This document shows positions 22,753 to 30,536 of a DNA stretch of 64,000 bases, one piece after another. The notes under the pieces were generated by a model. It made no database searches. It was given only the letters and a program-made list of their open reading frames with translations, and had not been told where the DNA came from. Where the stretch lies: NCBI GenBank assembly GCA_024180945.1, contig JAKSGN010000007.1, positions 1,922,001-1,986,000 on the forward strand. Direction: 5' to 3'. Source of the stretch: Macrophomina tecta (taxonomy: Eukaryota; Ascomycota; Dothideomycetes; Botryosphaeriales; Botryosphaeriaceae). Position 1 is the first letter of the stretch. Each line of letters opens with the position of its first letter. A program made the position numbers and the translations under genes.

Positions 22753-23177
22753 AGAGACATGCTTGTTGATTGCAGTGATCCTTTTCTATGATTGGACTCT
22801 GAAAAATATAGCCAGTCCCCTGATTGTGATTGGACAGCAGTCAGGAAGATCTCGGGATTGTGAACACTCCTCCTGCTTGACAATAATGCGCGCTCGCGTA
22901 CAATTTCAACGCTTTGTTCACTTCATGCATCAGATGGGATCTAAGCGGTCGTCTGGATGTAATTATAGAGGCAGGCCATGACATTCACGTGCGGACGAAT
23001 GCTCCGACTCGAAGTCTACAGTCCCCAAGGTTGCACCTGAAGAGGTAAAGTGTAGCACCTAGTTCAACTATTTCTCTTCACCTTTCCCAGAATTGGTCTC
23101 TCCTCCCTCATGGCTTTTGCCGCATAATTATGTGGAACTTACTCCAGTCTTACATTCCATGTAAACCAAGTGTGTCC
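22753..23177. other. Intergenic
   Basis: Flank between the small multi-exon gene and the separated tail of the transposon-hit gene. Would include that gene's original 3' untranslated region. No element seen. Confidence 0.45.
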
Positions 23178-23245
23178 TCATCCTTTCTTGACAGGGTTGG
23201 CAACAGAGCCATTTGAAACGTCATCAAGAAGCTGCTGGAGGGCGT
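23178..23245 (-). pseudogene. Severed last codons of the coiled-coil gene interrupted by the hAT element
   Basis: On the minus strand, directly past the left target-site copy, the frame of the gene at 26121-27136 resumes and runs 22 codons to a TGA at 23178-23180. The phase matches exactly if one 8-bp target copy is kept and the element removed. This piece is now cut off from its promoter and start by 2.9 kb of transposon. Confidence 0.85.
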
Positions 23246-23253
23246 CTTGATAT
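23246..23253. repeat. Target site duplication, left copy (CTTGATAT)
   Basis: CTTGATAT directly adjoins the left terminal repeat and is repeated exactly after the right one. Eight bases is the hAT hallmark, and T at position 2 with A at position 7 fits the hAT target preference nTnnnnAn. Confidence 0.95.
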
Positions 23254-23274
23254 CAGGGTGGCAATCAATTCAAT
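23254..23274 (+). repeat. hAT left terminal inverted repeat (21 bp)
   Basis: Starts CAGGGTGGCAATCAATT and is identical over 21 bp to the reverse complement of 26092-26112; the 22nd base differs. Confidence 0.95.
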
Positions 23275-23375
23275 CAACGTCAATATCGGGTCCAGATTGA
23301 TTGATTGATAGGATTTTCCAATAAGGTCAAATTGATTGATCAATAAGGTGTTGATATTGATTGAATTGAATTGAT
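23275..23375. repeat. Left subterminal TTGATTGA-motif cluster
   Basis: Multiple copies of TTGATTGA or its complement within about 100 bp of the left end, including a TTGATTGATTGATAGG block near 23298 and TTGATATTGATTGAATTG near 23352. In hAT elements such subterminal repeats bind the transposase. Confidence 0.8.
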
Positions 23376-23490
23376 TGACACACGGTTCACGTAGCAAAAT
23401 CTCGTGATGCTTGGCATAGTGTTGAGATTGATAGCCATACAATCTAGCTAACTCTTGCTAGCTATAGCTACTCCCGCGTGTATAGAGTCC

Positions 23491-25736
23491 TCAACTTCTT
23501 TCAATGATGCCTTCTGCGTTCCATGAGCGTAGTATCTGCCCAACTGCTATAGTATTGGCCTCCAGCCTATTGCGCAATGGCGTCACCATTTGTCCTGCCA
23601 AACTGAATATCCTCTCCACCTCTGCCGACATTGCCGGTATAGAAAAGAGGTCCAGAGCCATACGTGATAGGCGGGGTATTGCTGGCGGCGTAGTATCCAG
23701 TAATCAACTGGATTGGTGACTGCGTCATCTGTAGGAGAGGTATCGAGCTGCCAGTAGGTGTACTCATCCTCGGTCAGATCTAGATGCTTGGTCCTCCTGG
23801 AGGCAGCAAGCCAGCTGTCAAATTCGCTGAGATGTTCGCGTTTACGCTTCTGCGGTAGCTGTGGGTCCTCAGCAATAGCAATTGACTGATACTCATCCTT
23901 CCAGAGCTTTAGAACAGCTGCCTTTGCCTTCTTGATCCAGCTCTTCTTGAATGCCCACTGATCCTCAATCCACTCCCAGCGGTAGGCAGGGTGAAGGGCG
24001 CAAGCTGCGACGTAAGCTGGAGTATCATCAAGGAGCTGATAGTACTCATCTAGCTTAGCCCACCCCAAATTGATGTTCACCTTGAAGTGAGAGTCAGGAT
24101 ACTGATCTGTGCGGATCTTGACCTCCTCCAGCTTGTTCAACAGGTACTCCATGCATGGAAGGACTTCCCATAAGCCGCCAAACCTACCACTAGTTGGGTT
24201 GGCTTGTAGCCTGATTGTGACTTCATGAAAAGGCTTCAAGATGGAGTGATATTCAGCAAGAGTTGCCCAATCATCTGAGGTTAGATAATCATCCACGATT
24301 GCCGGCTTGTTCTTTGTCTTAGCTGGCATTGGCTGAGTCCTACTAGCAGTGCGAGGCTTGACGTATTTATCCCATTCTTGAACTTCGTGGAGGACGAGGG
24401 CGTCAATGACTGACTGTAGCTTGATTGCGCGCTCAATCATGGCGGAGGTAGAGTTCCATCGTGTCGCATTATCTTCTATAACCTCGTAGGTAGGGCCGTT
24501 TTCGCCAGTCAACGCTTGCTCGTTCCGCTGAAGTTGGTGCAGTCTCTGATAGACAAGGTTTGAGCGCTGAATCCAGTGGACGATATTGTGAAGCTTGCCG
24601 ATAGGGCCCTTCTTGCGCCAGAGTAGGAGCTCAGCGAGTAGCTCCTTTGGCTGAGCGCAGTCGTTCTCGAACGCGTCAGCTTCCTTGCCAAAGAGGATCT
24701 GGCGGACTACCAGGTTTATGATATGGCCAATGCAGCGCAAGCGGCGGTGCTTGTGATTGAAGCCAAACTCTTCAGCTAGCGCGTCCATGCACGTGTCGTT
24801 GTTTGACGCGTTATCCGTGACAAAGTAGCCAAGTTGCCCTCCAATGCCCCATTCCATAATTATCTGGGCTACCTCTTCCGCAAGGCTGTCACCAGTATGC
24901 CGTCCTTCGGCGTGTGGGAGGCCAATAAGGAACTTGCGAAGCGTGCCAGAGAACGTAAGGAAGAAGACGTTAATACCGAGTAGAGAGAGGTGATTACACG
25001 ACGTCCAGCCGTCAAAGGCAAGGTGTATAAGGCCAGGTGAGCTCTGAAGAAGCTCAGCAACGATCCCTTTATGGCGGTTGAATTCATCAAGTAGCCATTT
25101 ACGAACAGTAGAGTGTGTTGGAAGGCTGCCAGTAGACGTTACTGCAGGATTCAAATAGCTAAGAACGCGCCTGAATCTCTCGCTTTCAAGCTTGCGGAAA
25201 GGAATGTTATCGGATGAGACCCAATCAGTGAGTAGTTGCTGGAAGTACGCCGGATTGAATGATGTGACAAGGCGATTGACAATAGCCTGCTCTGAAGGCC
25301 TATTCGTATCCAGTCCAAGCCGCTGAGCAACTGAAATCTTGGCCCGTTTGACGTGACGCTTCCCTGTAGGATCCTCAACCTTGTGCTCAGTCACCAGGTG
25401 CCTTGCCTGATTATCAGTGCCAGCAGCAGCGAAGCTAGCTGGTTTGTGGGCTTTCTTGTGCACGCAGTACATACAGACCCAGCGGGTACGCCCTTCTACG
25501 TCCTCAATGTCATATGCGTGCTCCCAAGTCCACCCGCTGCGCTGCTTTGACTCTGTGACATGATATCCACGGAATTTCTGCCATGGGAAGTACTCCCACC
25601 CTTCGCGTACAGGTCCTCGGCCATCAACGGCAAGATTGGTGGGTTGCGCAGGATCTGAGTCCTGTTGAGAGGAAAAGAGGCTAGTGGGCGCGCTAGAGAG
25701 GCTTAAAACAGAGTGTTGATCGTTGCTAGAGTCCAT
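23491..25736 (-). pseudogene. hAT transposase with BED zinc finger, one-base frameshift near C-terminus
   Basis: The intact part is 717 codons (25736-23583). Residues 87-118 form a BED-type finger (C88-x2-C91, H113-x4-H118). The hAT RNase-H-like core follows: D242 in FDGWTS, D308 in TDNASNND, C335-I-G-H338, and a later ATRWNS tryptophan motif. Near 23673-23676 a C-run on the coding strand holds four bases where five would keep the frame. The read-out then ends at 23583 in unrelated residues, while the other frame continues with the canonical dimerisation block, including ALDLFSIPAMSAEVERIFS and a Leu/Arg-rich helix, to a stop at 23491. The lost segment includes the ERxFS glutamate that by family knowledge supplies the third catalytic acid. 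The copy is therefore probably inactive unless the base is an assembly error or frameshifting occurs. Confidence 0.9.
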
Positions 25737-25972
25737 CTTGATAGTGGGAGAGTTGCTGCTGAGCTGCTGAGAAAATGTAGAACGGATCTGAAAGAGCAGA
25801 TTCAGCTGTCCCTTCTAGCCATTCTGAGAGAGCGTTTATATACTAGCTGCCAAGAGAATGTGCCCGACACGTTGTGTGCCAAGAGTGTATCAGATAAAAG
25901 GCTAGCCTGACGTGGCTTGAGCGCCACAAGAGCGAGATGATCATCAAAGCTGCTTTCTATACAAGGTAAGCC

Positions 25973-26091
25973 GTCAATCAATATCGTCAATCAACTGGCC
26001 CGGAGCAATTGATTGATTGACGAAAATGACAGACCTCAGTTGATTGATTGATTGCCAAGACATTGGTCAATATTGATTGACCGTCAATATT
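25973..26091. repeat. Right subterminal TTGATTGA-motif cluster
   Basis: At least six copies of TTGATTGA or TCAATCAA in 120 bp next to the right terminal repeat, including three tandem TTGA units around 26038-26053. Mirrors the left cluster but with different spacing. Confidence 0.8.
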
Positions 26092-27136
26092 ATTGAATTG
26101 ATTGCCACCCTGCTTGATATCCCTCATGAAAGACCTGGCCATTCGGCTGGTAGACTGGCTGAGTCTGTCGTCCCATTCGCTGGGACGCATGTTGTGCGGC
26201 CACCTTAGCAATATCCTTCATGGCCTCGGTGTTGGCCTGCCGGACTAGATTGTCCCAATGATTGGCTGCCGAGATCTTTGCTTTGGCGTGCGCCATGTAG
26301 AGCTCGTTGCTCTTGACCCATGCCTCAAACTGCGTCCGAGCTTCACCTGGAGGATAAGCAGTGGCGGCAATGTTCTTTAGGTGGTCCTGTTGACGGCCGC
26401 AGATCTCATGCAAGGCGACTGCTGTGTTTGTCCTATCGTGCAGTTCCTTACGTCGCTTCTTCAGTTCGTTGCGCAGCTTATTTATCTCTTGCTCTTGCTC
26501 GGAGATCTTGAGCTGTCCCTCCGAGATGGTGTTATTGCGCTGGACCATAACGGCGTTGAGACGCGTCAGTTCATTGGTGCGGTTCTGCTCATGGATAGCG
26601 GCACGCTGAAGCTGGTGCCACCGCTCGGACAAGCCTTGGGGGGGAGCATGCACATCGCCGCCGCGAAGGACGGCGAGGTTGCGAGAGCTGTCTGCAAGGC
26701 GACGCTCGTCCTCGCGACGACGGACCATCTCAAGGCCCGTCCTGGGAGGCATGGGCGGCAGACGCCTTTCAAGGGCGCCACGATTGTTCAGGAAGCTTGT
26801 AAGCTGGCTGCCAAATGACATGCCCTGCTGCTCTCCGGTGTAGTAGCTAGCGAAGCGCTCGACCTCGCGATGATCATTGTGCTCGCGAGGTCGGGCATCT
26901 TCACGGGAAGGCGAGTGGCGACGCATCCGGAGGACTTGGGGCTGACGGTTGCTGCAGCTGCGCTGGTCAAGGAGACTGGGCGGAGCAGGGAGCATGGGAA
27001 GAGCAGTATATCCGCGAAGGTCGCGGCGATCATGCTGGCGGTGGAGCTGAAGCGCAGTTGAACGTTTGCGAGGCGTACGGCTACCGCTTGAGCTGCGCGT
27101 CATGCTGTGCTGTGTATGTCTTTTAGCTTGGTCCAT
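26090..27136 (-). CDS. Coiled-coil protein of unknown function, C-terminus replaced by hAT terminal repeat
   Basis: 348 residues from the ATG at 27136. The N-terminal 100 residues are Arg/Ser/Pro-rich. Residues 175-240 are a coiled coil (EQNRTNELTRLNAVMVQRN, then EQEINKLRNELKKRRKEL). Residues 255-325 are helical with YPPGEARTQFEAWVKSNELY. The last seven residues (AGWQSIQ) and the stop come from the transposon end. Before insertion the frame would have continued 22 codons at 23245-23178, giving about 363 residues. So the change is a tail swap of 22 for 7 residues rather than full loss, but the native 3' untranslated region and poly(A) site are displaced 2.9 kb. No family recognised. Confidence 0.75.
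   Translation of the reverse strand: MDQAKRHTQHSMTRSSSGSRTPRKRSTALQLHRQHDRRDLRGYTALPMLPAPPSLLDQRSCSNRQPQVLRMRRHSPSREDARPREHNDHREVERFASYYTGEQQGMSFGSQLTSFLNNRGALERRLPPMPPRTGLEMVRRREDERRLADSSRNLAVLRGGDVHAPPQGLSERWHQLQRAAIHEQNRTNELTRLNAVMVQRNNTISEGQLKISEQEQEINKLRNELKKRRKELHDRTNTAVALHEICGRQQDHLKNIAATAYPPGEARTQFEAWVKSNELYMAHAKAKISAANHWDNLVRQANTEAMKDIAKVAAQHASQRMGRQTQPVYQPNGQVFHEGYQAGWQSIQ
26092..26112 (-). repeat. hAT right terminal inverted repeat (21 bp)
   Basis: Reverse complement is identical to 23254-23274. It also supplies seven codons and the TAA stop (26090-26092) now ending the interrupted host gene. Confidence 0.95.
26113..26120. repeat. Target site duplication, right copy (CTTGATAT)
   Basis: Identical to 23246-23253; part of the coding frame of the host gene. 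Confidence 0.95.
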
Positions 27137-27864
27137 AACATGTAGGAGAACTAGCTTGCCTTCTGTTAATTGCTGAACAGAGGGTTGGTGAGAAAACAGT
27201 GCCAGGGCCGTTGAGTAGCTGGTTTCGAGCGCCTGGACGATGCAGCCCAGAAAGGCAGCTACCTCTCAGGGTCGGCAGGTGCGGGTTGCTGCCAGAAGAA
27301 GAAGAAGAGGAGGAGGAGGAAGCTATGGCCTGACTGTATGCGGACTGCTCGATCCTCCTTTGCTGCAGGCTCCCGATGCTTGCTCGCCCTGCAGGTCAGA
27401 CAGGCATAAGGGAATAAAAGACATGCGAATGAACAGTCAGTGCTATGGCAATCCATTCCGGAAAGGTGTCATAATTGCTCACCTTTCCCCTCACGGCAGC
27501 TGTCCATCGCCTTCAACGAGGCCCGGAAGTAATTGGGACGATAGAAATAATTATCATTATACTAAGCTACATTGACCGCCATGAAGCCCCTTTTTCTCGC
27601 GAATTCTACTCATAACGCGTCACAGGCTGTTGTAAATGCTATTGACTCCGTCGAGAATACGGTTGAAACCGGGCCTGCAGTCGCGCTCTTCCTAAACGAC
27701 GCATCTGCGAATGACGCGAAACCCCTCGATCCGCCCATTCTGAATGCCGCGTCCCAGACCCGCCAGCGCCTCCGAAGGTTACGGCAAGCCAGCTATGACA
27801 TTAGTTCATGCGAACCGCCACTCGCATCGTGGCGAAGAGCTTCTGAAAGTAAACTTCCCACACT
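27137..27864. other. Intergenic with GAA/GGA microsatellite
   Basis: Upstream region of the interrupted gene. A purine tract of GAA then GGA units lies at about 27296-27325. A 98-codon plus-strand frame (27572-27868) starting with two ATGs has no recognisable domain; its status is open. Confidence 0.4.
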
Positions 27865-28344
27865 CTAGTTCGCGCCCTTCCCTCCACCCCGCAGCATCTC
27901 CCTCAGCTCCACCAGCTGCTCCTCAGCGGCTTTGATCTCCCTGTTCTTCCTCTCCAGCATCTCCATCGTCTGTTTCGCCTCCGCCTCAGCCGCAGCACGC
28001 TTGCGCCTCTCCTCCGAGAGCTCGTCCGTCAGTGAGTCAACAGTGACCGGCTTCCTCCAGAGACCCGAGCCGCGGTCGTCATTGTCGGTGGCCACAGGCG
28101 CGAAAGCCGGGGCGGCGGGGTTCAAATGGCTGTAGCGGGTGGGGAAGGAGTCATCGGTCTGAGTAGCGCAGTCGATGCCGCTGCTAATGAGCTTGGATGT
28201 GGCCGCGCCGCCTCCGCTTGAGGCCTGAGTCACGCTGCCGACCTCGTTGCCGTCCTTTTTGTTCTTGCAGACACCCTCGCTGGTGAGAGAGTCAGATCTG
28301 GTGCCGCGGCCGGTGTCCGGGGTGAGGGGCATGAATTTGTTCAT
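27865..28344 (-). CDS. Small protein with C-terminal coiled coil, unknown function
   Basis: 159 residues, single exon. The N-terminal two thirds are Ser/Thr/Gly/Asp-rich and probably disordered. Residues 105-155 are a long charged helix (EERRKRAAAEAEAKQTMEML, then a Glu/Leu-rich end) ending in a Gly-rich tail. No domain recognised. Accepted because codon use and the clean helix look coding, and the opposite strand gives only broken frames. Confidence 0.5.
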   Translation of the reverse strand: MNKFMPLTPDTGRGTRSDSLTSEGVCKNKKDGNEVGSVTQASSGGGAATSKLISSGIDCATQTDDSFPTRYSHLNPAAPAFAPVATDNDDRGSGLWRKPVTVDSLTDELSEERRKRAAAEAEAKQTMEMLERKNREIKAAEEQLVELREMLRGGGKGAN

Positions 28345-28983
28345 TATGGCACGCGGGGAGTAGTTGCGCGGTGTGGTGAGACGGATGGGCTTGCGGGAGC
28401 GCTTTCTTTATGTGGTTGAGTCGGGCGGGTAGAGGATGTACGGTCAGGTGTGGAATTAAGGACGTCAAGACGACGTATTTGTAATTTGGAGGGGCGGCGC
28501 TGCGGTGAAGATCGTGTTGCGCGTTGTAATGTGGGACCAGAGTCTAACGTAGGCGCTGGCATGGCATACTTCACTTCGGTGGAGGTTGACGGGCTAAGTT
28601 CCAGTCATGTACCACCCTTGACGGCCCAAAGACCCTGAGCTAATCGCTGGGTTTGGCTGATGATAGTCACCGGGAGCGTGACGATATGAAAAGTGACATA
28701 GCCGTGGGGAGTAGAAGCATTCATGCAGACGTACCTGTCCTCACACGAACCTCCTGGACGACGCTCCCAAATGACCGGTTCTTTTTCCGAGCTCTCACAT
28801 TGTGCCGGCAGTTGCGCGAGTGCCGACATCAAAGGGGGAGGAACTGGCAGGCACGCGCGCGCCACTGCACCCGCATAACACCTTCCAGCACCATCGTCAC
28901 CCAGGCAGACACTTCCACAATCCAACGCAAAACTCCTCAGCGTCACCTATTCCTGCAGCAAGCCAACCCATGCTCACGACAAC
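28345..28983. other. Divergent intergenic region
   Basis: Between the starts of the small coiled-coil gene and the Gln-rich gene. Overlapping open frames with no domain; taken as noise. Confidence 0.4.
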
Positions 28984-29631
28984 ATGTCGTACTCACCCGG
29001 CCATCCTGGCTACTGGAACCCATACGGCCAACTCCTTCAATCCTACCTCCCATACTTCCAGAACTTTCCCGCTCAACCAGCGTATGCCACGCCTCAGTGC
29101 TACCAACATGCCCCAATTCAGCAAATCCCCTCATCCGCCCCTCAGCAGCAAAAGCAGCAGCAACAGCAGCAGCAGCAGCACACCCCCACACTCCCACCCG
29201 TCCACTGGACCCGCGCCAGCGGCCTCAAGCGCACAGCATCCGAAGACGGCATGCGCGAGCAGCGGCAGCGTACCCAAGTAACCCATCCTCGCACGCGCAC
29301 TCTCCCCCCAGCAAGCAACACCAAACTAACAACCCTCGCCCCCCCAGCCAGAACCACAGTCCTACGTCTCCAACCAACAATCTACCCTTCCCCCATCCAG
29401 CTAAACAAAACGACCCGCGCACGCTGCACCCGCCTCGAAGAGCTCAACGCCCAACTCATCCGCGAGCGCGACGCCGCGCGAGTCGACTGCGCGCTGCACG
29501 CGGAGGAGCGCAGCATGTGGGCCGGAGAGAAGGAGCGGCCGCACGCAGAGCGGCGGGAGCGAGAGTCCGAGCTGGCGGGCGAGCGTGCTAGGGACGTGGA
29601 GCTGCAGGGCGACGTTGAGAGGCTCAAGTAG
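28984..29631 (+). CDS. Gln-rich protein with C-terminal coiled coil; possible nonsense interruption
   Basis: 215 codons. The N-terminus is Tyr/Pro/Gln-rich (MSYSPGHPGYWNPYGQ), with an eight-Gln run coded by CAG/CAA around residue 60. Residues 145-215 are Arg/Glu-rich coiled coil. The TAG at 29629-29631 is followed in frame by RMAAAEKAEREKERKR, an obvious continuation of the helix, for about 40 codons. So the stop may be a recent nonsense mutation, or an intron may be missed. A possible intron also lies near 29277-29351 (GTAACC..CCCCAG). No family recognised. Confidence 0.4.
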   Translation: MSYSPGHPGYWNPYGQLLQSYLPYFQNFPAQPAYATPQCYQHAPIQQIPSSAPQQQKQQQQQQQQHTPTLPPVHWTRASGLKRTASEDGMREQRQRTQVTHPRTRTLPPASNTKLTTLAPPARTTVLRLQPTIYPSPIQLNKTTRARCTRLEELNAQLIRERDAARVDCALHAEERSMWAGEKERPHAERRERESELAGERARDVELQGDVERLK

Positions 29632-30536
29632 AGGATGGCGGCGGCGGAGAAGGCGGAGCGGGAGAAAGAGAGGAAGAGGAGCTGCGGCGGCTGGGCGAAG
29701 AGGGCGACGGCGGTGCGGACGATGGAGGGAAAGAGGGGGGTTTGGGGAAGATGAGAAGCAGCGCGGCCAGGAGAAGGCCGGTGCTGGGCGGGCGGTTGTC
29801 GGTCGTGCTGGTGTGGATCGGGTGGGCTAAGGGGATGCCGTGTCTGAGACGATTAGCGTTGACGACGAGGCGGGCCTGCTGCTGGTGTCTGGAGACTGTT
29901 TGCTGCGGTACATAGTCAGTTTAAGCTTTTTGCGGATGCAAATATTTGCGATGGCTGGTCCAGAAGGATGCTTCAGCACCCTGAAAGCAATGGAAGACAC
30001 GACATAATCGCTGAGACATCTGCCGAAGCTGTAAACCTCCCTGCATTTCTACTAAAAGGAATGTGAAACCACAGTCACGCAACAGAGGATTAAAACCATT
30101 CAGTGATGAGCCATGGATGTCGTGCGCCTCTGGCGCCTTATTTTGATTTCCCATTCCGCCGCCATGCTTAACCGGAGTCTTCCAATGATGAAGAAAAGCA
30201 ATGGAAAGAGACCGTAAGAGAAACTTAAAAAAAAAAAAAAAAAAAAAAAACCACCCCGCGCCCCGAAAATAGTAGAAACGTGCCTTACAAAGTGTTCATC
30301 TTGACGCAGTTCATGCTGATTCCTAGGTAAGTAAGCCGAGACAAAGTTAAACTGCTGGATACACGCCATGACGAACGCCAACAAATGTGGGAAGAAATAG
30401 AGAAGAGAGCCACCATTAGTGTTGTACGGTTTGCGTCTCAGCAAGACTCTTCATTCCATCTTGCGTGCTTCCCAGAACTGACATAAGCCGACCAATGAAA
30501 ACGCGTGCAAGCTTGTTGTAATGTATCTACCAATCA
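29632..30536. other. Convergent region with A24 run
   Basis: First 120 bp continue the coiled-coil frame described before. A run of 24 A lies at 30227-30250. Otherwise no gene recognised; it should hold the 3' end of the RING gene transcript. Confidence 0.45.

Larger units (their letters stand above)
23254..26112 (-). mobile_element. Complete hAT-superfamily DNA transposon, 2,859 bp
   Basis: Bounded by perfect 21-bp terminal inverted repeats beginning CAGGGTGGCAATCAATT and by a perfect 8-bp duplication CTTGATAT. One long minus-strand gene codes a BED-finger hAT transposase (frameshifted near its end). Both ends carry many TTGATTGA-type subterminal motifs, probable transposase binding sites. 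The element lies inside the coding end of the gene at 26090-27136. Identical terminal repeats and target copies, plus an otherwise long open frame without the many stops expected after RIP mutation, point to recent insertion. Confidence 0.95.

Noticed and set aside
23224..23442. 72-codon frame in the left hAT end
   Set aside because: Translation of TTGATTGA subterminal repeats; no protein expected.
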